19,654 bases of DNA from JBDKGD01 sp964513095. Its GTDB lineage: Bacteria; Patescibacteriota; Minisyncoccia; UBA6257; 2-01-FULL-56-20. The translations under genes and the position numbers were made by a program. The stretch lies in contig CAZELH010000013.1 in assembly GCA_964513095.1 (NCBI GenBank), forward strand, positions 1-19,654, in the 5' to 3' direction. This document shows, in pieces, positions 1-6,898 of the stretch. A model generated the notes under the pieces. It was not told the origin of the DNA. It made no database searches and was given only the letters and a program-made list of their open reading frames with translations. Positions within the stretch are counted from its first letter, which is position 1. The number at the start of each line of letters is the position of its first letter.

Positions 1-47
1 ACCTACTCCTTACCATGGAGTTGCTCTACCAGCTGAGCTACATCGGC
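1..47 (-). tRNA. tRNA-Thr(GGT), 3' part cut by window edge
   Basis: Read on the minus strand, the 5' acceptor strand GCCGATG is followed by TA, a D-arm GCTC/GAGC, and an anticodon stem ACTCC/GGAGT enclosing the loop ATGGTAA. The anticodon is GGT, which reads Thr codons ACC/ACU. The T-arm and 3' acceptor strand lie beyond base 1, so acceptor pairing and CCA encoding cannot be checked. The D-arm matches that of the second tRNA-Thr at 6721-6796. Confidence 0.9.
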
Positions 48-64
48 TTAAAAAAGCTGTGTTT

Positions 65-93
65 ATAGTATCCAAAAAGCACCGCCAAGACAA
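65..93 (-). promoter_or_regulatory. Putative promoter of tRNA-Thr(GGT)
   Basis: On the minus strand, TTGTCT (88-93) is separated by exactly 17 nt from TACTAT (65-70). This places the transcription start about 10 nt before the tRNA 5' end. Each hexamer matches the consensus at four of six positions. The -35 hexamer lies in the loop of the hairpin at 79-100. Confidence 0.45.
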
Positions 94-100
94 GCGGTGC
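79..100 (-). terminator. Hairpin with short T tract, overlapping a tRNA promoter
   Basis: GCACCGC (79-85) pairs with GCGGTGC (94-100) around an 8-nt loop. On the minus strand the stem is followed by TTTTTGG, so it could be a second, backup terminator for the protease transcript upstream of the tRNA. Its loop also holds the presumed -35 hexamer of the tRNA promoter, so its role is ambiguous. Confidence 0.45.
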
Positions 101-114
101 ATAATTTTTAAGCT

Positions 115-149
115 AAAAAAAGAGCATGGCTAGTATATCGCCATGCTCT
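115..149 (-). terminator. Rho-independent terminator of the protease gene
   Basis: AGAGCATGGC (121-130) pairs perfectly with GCCATGCTCT (140-149), giving a 10-bp stem with a 9-nt loop. The stem is followed on the minus strand by a run of T. It begins 15 bp after the stop codon of the protease gene. Confidence 0.85.
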
Positions 150-164
150 GCATTAGAAACGTTC

Positions 165-2687
165 TTACTTTTTGTATACCTGTACTTTTACAGGGCCAAA
201 ACTACCGCCAAAATTCGATGAGGCGCTCAGCGTCGATCCTGCGGGAATTACCCCTTGGACATACGCTTTTGTGCTATTAAATCGAAATTCTTGGACAAGT
301 ATTTGCTTGTTTCCCGATGTGACAATCGTCATTGTAATAACGGTGTTTTCTCCGCCACTAAAACTACATTGTCCCGCATCGATAAACAAACTCCCTACCG
401 CACCTGCTTTCGCGGGTTTCGTGTACGTTGCCGAAATCAAAACAGTGTCAACAACTGATACTGAGACAATCAACGGATTTGCCACTAACGCACCATCAGT
501 GACGGTGGCTATTACCGAATACTCGCCCGCTTTTGGAAAGGCATGCGAAATTTCAGATGTTCCTGATTTTGAAATGACTGTTTTTTGACTTCCATCACCA
601 AAATCGATCATTCCAGTAACTGCATCGCCATCTGGGTCAGAGATCGTTACCACAAACACGTTTTGTGTATTTTCAACCACTGTTTGTGATTTGATTTGCA
701 CGGTTATTCGCGGTGGTTGATTTGGTTTCACTACAAACGCAACTGCCGTCGGAGCGGATTCTGTAATCCCGTCTGAAACAGTAAGGGTTGCGGTATATGT
801 CCCCGCTTCTTTGTAGGTGAAGAATGTTGGTTTCTGCGATTTAGTGAAGGTGGCGCGTTGGTTTTGATATCCGTATGAAAGCGTATACAAAACGATCGGG
901 TCACCGTCTGGATCGCTTCCTGCCAGAAAGAACGCAGTGGGATGATTTTGAGATCCAGCTTCGACGGTCAGGAGCGCAATTGGCGGTTTGTTTGGTCTTT
1001 TTTCCCGAATGATAATTGTCCCAAACGAAACAGCAGACTGCGCAAATCGATCGCTGGCGATAATCGCAAACTGATATACCCCCGTCACTGCAAAAGTTTT
1101 GCGAATAGTTCTATTTGCAATTGGGGTAAATGTATCAGTGCGCGGATCATCGGCAAAATGAACAGAAAAATACAACGGATCTCCATCGGGATCGGATCCC
1201 GACACAGACCATGTCGTCTCTTCGCCAACAATTCCGGTAAATACACCGGACGCATTTGCTGTGGGTGGTCTATTGGAAAATGCGGTTACCGATTTTGCCA
1301 TATTCAATCGTCCCCACCCCACAAATGGTTTTAATTTCTCAATGACATCTACTGATTTTGATAATCGAAGACGAATATCAGAAACAGTTTTAAGACTGCG
1401 ATCATTGAGCATAAGTGCTACATATCCAGCAACTTGAGGAGTTGCGAACGATGTACCGCTCCATGTTCGATAGCCACTTGGGTCATCGCTATTAGGAGAA
1501 CGACGTCGTCCTGGATATGCAGTTAGAATATCAACACCCGGAGCAACAATTTGGACCTTCGTTCCGCTTCCACTCCATGTTGAAAATCCAGCGAGGTTAT
1601 CGAACAAATCAGTGGCACCAACTGAGATTACATTTGGCAACTCGTCTGAAAATGCTGCCGGATATCCTGGGGTTACATCAATGTTGAGACCGGTGTTTCC
1701 CGATGCACACACCAAGATAATTCCCGCATCATTGAGCTGAGCAATTAATTCTTTTTGTGCAAACGTTGGATTAGTACCAATCCAACTTGCCGTAACGACC
1801 ATGTGTGTTTCCGGAAATCGAGATTTCATCATTAGTATGTACTGAAAACAACCCGCAACCGCTACCTGATCTCCCGATCCGAAAGAATCCAACATTTTTA
1901 CAATCATAACTTGCACGTGCGGACAAGTACCCGAAATACCAAATCGGTTATCTCCTACCGCCGCGGCAAGTGAAGTGGTGCCGGTGCCATGCCCATTATC
2001 ATCAGACACTGCGCCGGTACCAAGGAGTGAATTGTATCCATAGACATCATCAACAACCCCATTTCCATCATCATCAATACCATTGTCTGGTATTTCTCCG
2101 GGGTTTTGCCAGAGATTGCTTTTGATATCCACATGATTCACATCGCACCCAGTATCGGTATCAATGATAATCGTTGAACCATTTGCTGTTGTTGCCACAT
2201 CCCATGCCTGCGGAGCATGGATAACATCTAACCGTTCTTTCACCCCAGGAACTGTATTCACGAAATCATCGTTTTGATATGTGCTTGTTGCAACCATGCT
2301 ATTTTCTTCAACAAACCACACGTCTTCGTTTGCACGAAATCCGTTTGCAATAATTTCTTTTTCAAGAAAATCAGCAACGGTTACTGCATATATTCGTGTC
2401 ACCGTCCCATTTTTTGGAACCGAATGCGACACTTCTCGCCATTCAACTCCGGTAATTGCACGACGGTTCACAAAACAATCATTGATCTCCACTGGTGATT
2501 TTGTACAAACCAAGAGCTGTCTACTAACGCGTTGAACATACGCGCGATCAAGTGGTCGAGAACCATCGATACCCAGTTGGTGCATGGAACATTCTTGAGC
2601 ATGCGTTTTGCTGTGCATACCAAAAAATAATCCCGCCATACCAACACTTATCAGTAGCGCGCCAATCCACAATCTTTTAAAAACCAT
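165..2687 (-). CDS. Secreted subtilisin-like (S8) serine protease with PKD-like repeats
   Basis: This is an exported peptidase of 840 residues. Residues 1-30 form a signal peptide (basic start, hydrophobic core, THA|QE cleavage site). Residues 31-150 look like a propeptide/N-terminal region. The S8 catalytic domain spans about 154-468: Asp178 in TDTGCD, His233 in NGHGTG, oxyanion Asn331 in ASGNTG, and Ser413 in GTSFATP. The acidic stretch at 201-214 (DNGIDDDGNGVVDD) is typical of Ca-binding insertions in bacterial subtilases. Three PKD/cadherin-like beta domains follow, each with an SDPDGD motif (near 498, 591 and 683), plus FGDGS in the third. The last 85 residues are an unassigned beta-rich tail. 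The start is supported by AAGGGAGA 8 nt upstream of the ATG. I see no convincing -35/-10 pair in the 143 bp before it. The enzyme should act at or outside the cell surface; its substrate is unknown. Confidence 0.93.
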   Translation of the reverse strand: MVFKRLWIGALLISVGMAGLFFGMHSKTHAQECSMHQLGIDGSRPLDRAYVQRVSRQLLVCTKSPVEINDCFVNRRAITGVEWREVSHSVPKNGTVTRIYAVTVADFLEKEIIANGFRANEDVWFVEENSMVATSTYQNDDFVNTVPGVKERLDVIHAPQAWDVATTANGSTIIIDTDTGCDVNHVDIKSNLWQNPGEIPDNGIDDDGNGVVDDVYGYNSLLGTGAVSDDNGHGTGTTSLAAAVGDNRFGISGTCPHVQVMIVKMLDSFGSGDQVAVAGCFQYILMMKSRFPETHMVVTASWIGTNPTFAQKELIAQLNDAGIILVCASGNTGLNIDVTPGYPAAFSDELPNVISVGATDLFDNLAGFSTWSGSGTKVQIVAPGVDILTAYPGRRRSPNSDDPSGYRTWSGTSFATPQVAGYVALMLNDRSLKTVSDIRLRLSKSVDVIEKLKPFVGWGRLNMAKSVTAFSNRPPTANASGVFTGIVGEETTWSVSGSDPDGDPLYFSVHFADDPRTDTFTPIANRTIRKTFAVTGVYQFAIIASDRFAQSAVSFGTIIIREKRPNKPPIALLTVEAGSQNHPTAFFLAGSDPDGDPIVLYTLSYGYQNQRATFTKSQKPTFFTYKEAGTYTATLTVSDGITESAPTAVAFVVKPNQPPRITVQIKSQTVVENTQNVFVVTISDPDGDAVTGMIDFGDGSQKTVISKSGTSEISHAFPKAGEYSVIATVTDGALVANPLIVSVSVVDTVLISATYTKPAKAGAVGSLFIDAGQCSFSGGENTVITMTIVTSGNKQILVQEFRFNSTKAYVQGVIPAGSTLSASSNFGGSFGPVKVQVYKK

Positions 2688-2830
2688 GAGTCAAATCTCC
2701 CTTTTTAAATTGTTAAAAACACTCGTATTCTTATCCTTATATAGGAAGACGAGAAAACCGACACTCTCACGACACTACCACAAAACACCCTCAAAACAAA
2801 GATGGCTGGCTGATTTTTATTTAATATCAA

Positions 2831-2864
2831 GATAAAGAAACCCCGTCTCACTTATGAGACGGGG
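2831..2864 (-). terminator. Terminator closing the kinase/vWA/PK-like operon
   Basis: CCCCGTCTCA (2841-2850) pairs perfectly with TGAGACGGGG (2855-2864) around a CTTA loop, giving a 10-bp stem. It starts 5 bp after the stop codon of the pyruvate-kinase-like gene. On the minus strand it is followed by TTTCTTTATCTT, a tail almost identical to that after the hairpin at 3839-3867. Confidence 0.85.
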
Positions 2865-2869
2865 CAATT

Positions 2870-3808
2870 TTATCGAATGTACGAACTTCGAAAACAGGAA
2901 AAAGCGTTCACAGCGGTATCGAGCAAATCTGCTTTCAGGCAAATTTCATCGCACAACATCATGCTCCGATACCCAGCATCATACAACCATGCTAGTTGCA
3001 TAAAATCGACAAGCTCCGGAACTGGACCTTGGTTTATCGAGAGCAAAAGTCGCGATCCAACACACGCTTCTGGATCTTTCTCGATGATAAGTCGCAATGC
3101 GGACAATATATCGTGTGGCTGGTTAACCTCAACGTATAAATCTCCCTGAGCTGCGACCAATCGAAGATTTTCTCGTTTGTTGAATTCGCTACTTACGAAT
3201 CGCAAACCTTTTTTATTTTCAATTTTCAACATAATGGTACTATCACGACCCACTAATTCAAGAAATTGATCAACATCGCGCTGACTTTCAACATACGAAA
3301 GAAAAAAATTCCGAAACCCAGCAGCTTTTGCCATATCAATTTTTTGAAATTCTGCATCCGTAAATAATGGGCCAGACAATCGAAGTGTGGGATGCCGAAT
3401 GCAGATTGACTCTCCTGGTATTACATTAAATTTTGGACCGCCCTTAAAAATAAGTCGGCGACCATCTTCAATAATATTTACCAACAGCGCCGAATCTGCT
3501 CCCGCTTTAAAAAGAACTGGCGTAGGAGTCACCACGCTTATTGGATGGTTCAAGGTAATATCAAGATATTCTGAATTGCGATGCACCGCCTCAATCCGTA
3601 ACTGCCATCCCTTTACATCAAACCACACTGGCACTCTTGAATGCACTCGACGCATAAGGTTGAACTCATTTTCAAGTTCATCAACAAACACCATTGCGGT
3701 ATTTAATCGAACCCCAGAAATTCTAGGATCGGAAGCAAACTCCGCAAAATGCGGAAAACTTGGTTGTAATGTAACCAACAACTCCAATGACTTATTTTTC
3801 AAATCCAT
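2870..3808 (-). CDS. Divergent pyruvate-kinase-barrel protein without the C-terminal domain
   Basis: The order of motifs follows pyruvate kinase. VRLN at residues 33-36 corresponds to the substrate-site Arg/Asn strand. FDVKG (63-67) corresponds to DTKG, and a B-domain-like stretch follows. LKIENKKGL (194-202) corresponds to the KIENxEG active-site strand with the proton-transfer Lys and metal-ligand Glu. QGDLYVEV (221-228) corresponds to RGDLGVE with the metal-ligand Asp. The TQMLESM and PTRAE motifs are not recognisable, the RGD Arg is Gln, and the family's C-terminal allosteric domain is absent (312 residues against about 470). It is therefore probably not a normal glycolytic enzyme. The ATG at 3808 is preferred over one 18 codons upstream because AAAGGGGCG precedes it and the upstream stretch overlaps a hairpin. 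It is the last gene of an operon with vWA and kinase genes; a phospho-substrate or PEP-sensing role would be inference. Confidence 0.75.
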   Translation of the reverse strand: MDLKNKSLELLVTLQPSFPHFAEFASDPRISGVRLNTAMVFVDELENEFNLMRRVHSRVPVWFDVKGWQLRIEAVHRNSEYLDITLNHPISVVTPTPVLFKAGADSALLVNIIEDGRRLIFKGGPKFNVIPGESICIRHPTLRLSGPLFTDAEFQKIDMAKAAGFRNFFLSYVESQRDVDQFLELVGRDSTIMLKIENKKGLRFVSSEFNKRENLRLVAAQGDLYVEVNQPHDILSALRLIIEKDPEACVGSRLLLSINQGPVPELVDFMQLAWLYDAGYRSMMLCDEICLKADLLDTAVNAFSCFRSSYIR

Positions 3809-3823
3809 AATCGCCCCTTTTCT

Positions 3824-3867
3824 AAAAAGATAAAGAAAGGGGGTTGGACGGTGATCGTCCAAACCCC
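3824..3867 (-). terminator. Intra-operon terminator-like hairpin
   Basis: On the minus strand a 12-position stem (3839-3850 with 3856-3867, one T/C mismatch) has a 5-nt loop. It is followed by TTTCTTTATCTTTTT. It sits 10 bp after the vWA stop and just before the Shine-Dalgarno of the pyruvate-kinase-like gene. It may reduce expression of that last gene or act as an attenuator or mRNA-stability element. Confidence 0.65.
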
Positions 3868-3876
3868 ACTACTACT

Positions 3877-4857
3877 TTATGGTAACAAGCGTTTTGGGCT
3901 GGTTTCACCCAACGATTTGTGGAGTGTTGATCCTCCGGGAGTCAATAACTTCTTCGATTCAGGAGCAGTTGACTCTGGAAGAGCATGGATGGTGCTTAAC
4001 GATTCATACACCATTTTGACCTGTTCGGGTTTTTGACGATCCTCCAATTCTTTTCGAAAATAATCGATTTTTCGAAATTCTTTGGCAAGGATACCAAAAA
4101 TCACATCAACCACACGATCAGCATCTGGCAAAAGAGCGATATGATCATCGCCGACAAGGTGAGACCAATGATTACGTACGATTTGAGTGTGATCTTCTCC
4201 CGAATTTGATGGCTTTTGAATAAAATATACCGAGAATTTTCTTCGCAATTCATCAAATACTTCTTTTGTACTGATCTTTTGCTGAAGAGAAACGCGTGTA
4301 TATTTCTTTGCCATATCAGGAGTAATGGAATCGTAGGTTCGTTCGTCTCCGATAAAAACGATGATCGGACGGACGGCATTTGGCATGCGACAGTTTCGAG
4401 CGTAGTACAGTGCCGCAATTTCGTAGCTTTCCCGATCCCCAGTACCACCAAGACCTTCAATGACAAGCTTTGTTAATGCATCTTTCAATGCAATACCGCT
4501 TGCAAAAGACTGAGCCTGCATCGGATAATCCTCTCCATTATAGGCATCGCCAATCGCTGCAAAAGAGATTTCGACGTTGTGACCAGAATATTCTGTACGG
4601 ATTTCATGATCCAGATACGGTAACTTTGAAAAAATAACTGCCGGCCACCTTCCCATTGACCCCGTTTCGTCAGTTATGACGACAAAGGGATTCTCGCAGA
4701 GAGTTTCTACGAATGAGGGAATTAAATCAGCAGTCTCTTTTTTCTCTATTTTGGCGGTCATATAGCTACGACCAGCGCTTTTATCGTACGCCTCGCGAGC
4801 AGCACCGAAGTCATGACCTGCCCAAGTTCCGGGTGAGTAATCTGAAGGTTCAGACAT
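3877..4857 (-). CDS. von Willebrand factor A domain protein with complete MIDAS
   Basis: This cytoplasmic-looking protein of 326 residues has no signal peptide. The vWA domain runs from about residue 57 to 265. FVVITDETGSMG gives the DxTxS metal site (Asp63, Thr65, Ser67), GGTGDRES (137-144) supplies the Thr139/Asp141 ligands, and VFIGDE (167-172) supplies Asp171. All MIDAS positions are present, so it should bind a divalent metal and a partner protein. The N-terminal 40 residues and a Ser/Thr/Pro-rich C-terminal tail (about 287-326) look disordered, and the tail is a plausible phosphorylation target. The gene starts 17 bp after the kinase stop, with AAAGGA 8 nt before the ATG, so the two are surely cotranscribed. 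Kinase plus vWA pairs are known from TerY-P type signalling modules, but the usual PP2C phosphatase is not seen here. The physiological target is unknown. Confidence 0.88.
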   Translation of the reverse strand: MSEPSDYSPGTWAGHDFGAAREAYDKSAGRSYMTAKIEKKETADLIPSFVETLCENPFVVITDETGSMGRWPAVIFSKLPYLDHEIRTEYSGHNVEISFAAIGDAYNGEDYPMQAQSFASGIALKDALTKLVIEGLGGTGDRESYEIAALYYARNCRMPNAVRPIIVFIGDERTYDSITPDMAKKYTRVSLQQKISTKEVFDELRRKFSVYFIQKPSNSGEDHTQIVRNHWSHLVGDDHIALLPDADRVVDVIFGILAKEFRKIDYFRKELEDRQKPEQVKMVYESLSTIHALPESTAPESKKLLTPGGSTLHKSLGETSPKRLLP

Positions 4858-4874
4858 ACAAATCGTCCTTTCTC

Positions 4875-5888
4875 TTAACTGAAATTAGGAATTGATTTCA
4901 TTTCAGACCGTCGCCTTCCAAAAGCATCAAGTCTGACTTGTTTAATGGTTTCGCAAAGATCTTCCTTGTGCCATGAAGGCCGAGCAAGGGGATCTTTTTG
5001 AATCATTCTCCTTATGAAATCTTTAATAGCGTTGGGAAGATTAGCGGGAATTTTTCGATCTTTTATGCAATCGATATTTCCCGTAAGAGCATAGACAATC
5101 GTCATTCCCAAGCTATAAAAATCTGATTCGGGAACAAGAGGCAACGAAGGGTTCAATGCTTCAGGAGCAGCAAAATACTCCGTAAATCCCTTGTTCTTTG
5201 ATTCCCGCGTGGGATTTTTCATTGCCAAGCCAAAATCCACCAAAACCGCCATATGACGATCAGGCTGGACAATAATATTACTTGGCTTTATATCACCGTG
5301 AACGACTCCATGATGATGAAGGTATAGGAGCGCATTGAGTACCCGCTCCGTAATCCAAGCCATATTCTCTGGATCCAAAGATTTATTTTTCTCAATAATT
5401 TGAGCCAGAGTAGGACCCGGTACATAGCTCATTACCAAGGCGATCGAACCATCCGGAAGTTCCAACACTTCTCGCATCGTAGGCAATGCGTAATGACGCA
5501 TATCCCAGACAGCCTCGGCTTCATCAAGCATGATTTGTCGAGCTTCTCGCGAGAGGAATTTACAATGCTTGACGCATGCCAGTTTTTTTAAAACTTTATG
5601 ATTGGCCTTGTACGTGATGCCAATAGCGCCTTCTGCAATTTCCTCCAAAAGTTCATAGCTTCCGATCAATCGATCAGTGGAGAATGTTTTTTTGTTATAC
5701 CTATCCCGCAAATTGGGATCGGATAACGTATTATACGCTTCACCAATACAGGCAGCTTTCGTCGGATCATCATTCATCCCACGTACTCCATACTTGAGAA
5801 GTAGCGTCCTGCGAGCAGCGGCCAATACCTCGGTAGATACCCCAGCATCAACCTCGAGAATTTGATAAAAATTCTGCTTATACGGCAT
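4875..5888 (-). CDS. J-domain-like / Ser-Thr protein kinase fusion
   Basis: This is a protein of 337 residues. Residues 5-68 resemble a DnaJ J-domain: FYQILEVDAGVSTEVL, then NTLSDPNLRDRYNK. The HPD tripeptide that stimulates Hsp70 is absent; the region reads KYGVRGMND, so this part is probably a scaffold rather than a co-chaperone. Residues 77-322 form a Hanks-type kinase: glycine loop EGAIGITY (86-93), Lys107 in ACVK, Glu123 as a likely helix-C residue, catalytic HGDIKPSN (197-204, Asp199), VDFG (217-220) and APEAL (241-245). All catalytic residues are present, so activity is expected. There is no transmembrane segment or extracellular sensor. AGGAG lies 7 nt before the ATG. It is the first gene of the operon with the vWA and pyruvate-kinase-like genes. 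Confidence 0.9.
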   Translation of the reverse strand: MPYKQNFYQILEVDAGVSTEVLAAARRTLLLKYGVRGMNDDPTKAACIGEAYNTLSDPNLRDRYNKKTFSTDRLIGSYELLEEIAEGAIGITYKANHKVLKKLACVKHCKFLSREARQIMLDEAEAVWDMRHYALPTMREVLELPDGSIALVMSYVPGPTLAQIIEKNKSLDPENMAWITERVLNALLYLHHHGVVHGDIKPSNIIVQPDRHMAVLVDFGLAMKNPTRESKNKGFTEYFAAPEALNPSLPLVPESDFYSLGMTIVYALTGNIDCIKDRKIPANLPNAIKDFIRRMIQKDPLARPSWHKEDLCETIKQVRLDAFGRRRSEMKSIPNFS

Positions 5889-5943
5889 ACCAACACTCCT
5901 TTCGATAGAACAATATTTGATAGAATTTCAAATATCTTTTCAA

Positions 5944-5972
5944 ACCATACATTAAAAATTTAATATAGTCAA
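5944..5972 (-). promoter_or_regulatory. Promoter of the kinase/vWA/PK-like operon
   Basis: On the minus strand, TTGACT (5967-5972) is followed after 17 nt by TATGGT (5944-5949). The predicted 5' untranslated region is about 50 nt and ends in AAAGGAG before the kinase ATG. Confidence 0.65.
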
Positions 5973-6022
5973 TACTATAAAACTATGCTGCCTTGGACCA
6001 AAACAAAGACTGTGCCGAAAAA

Positions 6023-6721
6023 TTATTTTAAATAGTCGGTGATTTTTATCTGGGGAATCCAATTGGGGGTTGTGTTGTGCATTACTGATTCGTAGATATC
6101 CCCTTCGCGAACAGGGGCAAATACGATTTTCTTACCGGTCATGCGGGCGCATTCTAAAATCGTTGTACTGGATCCTGATCCACATTCATATTCGCCGACT
6201 GGCCACTCACGAGCCATACACAGCATTTGCGCAATGTCTTCGACATGCACAAAATCTCTTGTTTGCGTTCCATCGCCAAAAATAGTGCAGGTGTCGTTGT
6301 TTTTGAAAATTTCCAACACCCCACGTCCCCCTTCTCCAAATAAATTTGGGAGTGTTACGATAACGTAATTTTTACAAAATAATTTTATGTAGTCCGCGGC
6401 GGTTTTTTTTGAAAGTCCGTATGGAGACGTGATGTTTAAACTTGCAGCAGAAGCGGTGTATATAATGCGTGTCTGCGGATATTTTTTCGCAATTGCAATG
6501 GTAGCGAGGATGTTGTCTCGCGCATCACCCATTGGATCTGTTATTGAAGACCCGACATCGACTTGTGCCGCCAAGTGATAGATACAATCAACATCAGGAA
6601 GTGGTGTGTTTAAAATATCGTTTCCCTCTTTTTTATCAATACCAATTTTTTTAACATCACCAAGAGCCTTCCATAGATACCCTCCGATAAATCCCCGATG
6701 TCCAGTTACCAAAATGTTCAT
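6023..6721 (-). CDS. Short NAD-dependent epimerase/dehydratase (extended SDR family)
   Basis: The protein has 232 residues. The Rossmann start MNILVTGHRGFIGG contains GxxGxxG (Gly7, Gly10, Gly13). YHLAAQVDV (48-56) is the typical NAD-side strand, Y101GLSK105 is the catalytic YxxxK, and FGDGTQTRDFVHVEDIA (148-164) is a hallmark of the UDP-sugar epimerase/dehydratase branch. It is about 80 residues shorter than usual members, with a reduced substrate domain, so substrate specificity cannot be called. A longer frame extends upstream but only by reading through the tRNA; the canonical SDR N-terminus fixes the start at 6721. That ATG begins on the last A of the tRNA's encoded CCA. Its Shine-Dalgarno GGAGGT, 6 nt away, is part of the tRNA T-arm/acceptor strand. 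The mRNA is therefore expected to come from the tRNA promoter. Confidence 0.88.
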   Translation of the reverse strand: MNILVTGHRGFIGGYLWKALGDVKKIGIDKKEGNDILNTPLPDVDCIYHLAAQVDVGSSITDPMGDARDNILATIAIAKKYPQTRIIYTASAASLNITSPYGLSKKTAADYIKLFCKNYVIVTLPNLFGEGGRGVLEIFKNNDTCTIFGDGTQTRDFVHVEDIAQMLCMAREWPVGEYECGSGSSTTILECARMTGKKIVFAPVREGDIYESVMHNTTPNWIPQIKITDYLK

Positions 6722-6796
6722 GGAGCCACCTCCCGGATTCGAACCGGGGACCTTCGCTTTACAAAAGCGTTGCTCTACCAGCTGAGCTAAGGTGGC
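6721..6796 (-). tRNA. tRNA-Thr(TGT) with encoded CCA
   Basis: On the minus strand, acceptor GCCACCT pairs with AGGTGGC. The D-arm is GCTC/GAGC. The anticodon stem is ACGCT/AGCGA with loop TTTGTAA, giving anticodon TGT (Thr, ACA). The T-arm is CCCGG-TTCGAAT-CCGGG, the discriminator is T, and CCA is encoded at 6721-6723. One A-A mismatch caps the anticodon stem (27-43). The 3'-terminal A is also the A of the epimerase ATG. Confidence 0.95.
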
Positions 6797-6810
6797 GAAT
6801 TGATACAGAA

Positions 6811-6839
6811 AATATACGTAAAAAATCATAAAAAGGCAA
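6811..6839 (-). promoter_or_regulatory. Promoter of tRNA-Thr(TGT) and epimerase
   Basis: On the minus strand, TTGCCT (6834-6839) is followed after 17 nt by TATATT (6811-6816, five of six consensus positions). The tRNA starts 14 nt after the -10. It is the only good promoter upstream of the epimerase and lies back to back with the dnaE promoter. Confidence 0.7.
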
Positions 6840-6863
6840 CCCGTTTTTTCGATCCGTATTACC

Positions 6864-6872
6864 TGCTAAAAT
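6864..6872 (+). promoter_or_regulatory. Extended -10 promoter of dnaE
   Basis: TGC directly precedes TAAAAT (6867-6872), the extended -10 pattern. No good -35 is present 17 nt upstream. The leader to the ATG at 6899 would be about 20 nt and shows no Shine-Dalgarno sequence. Confidence 0.5.
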
Positions 6873-6898
6873 AGACAAACACACGCTGATTTTTATCA

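Noticed and set aside
942..1334. Plus-strand open frame of 130 codons inside the protease gene
   Set aside because: It is a shadow frame: no start signal, Arg/Ser/Cys/Ile-rich composition, and the opposite strand encodes a clear S8 protease.
6722..6829. N-terminal extension of the epimerase frame by 36 codons
   Set aside because: The extension is the translated tRNA-Thr gene, and the canonical SDR start MNILVTG begins at 6721.
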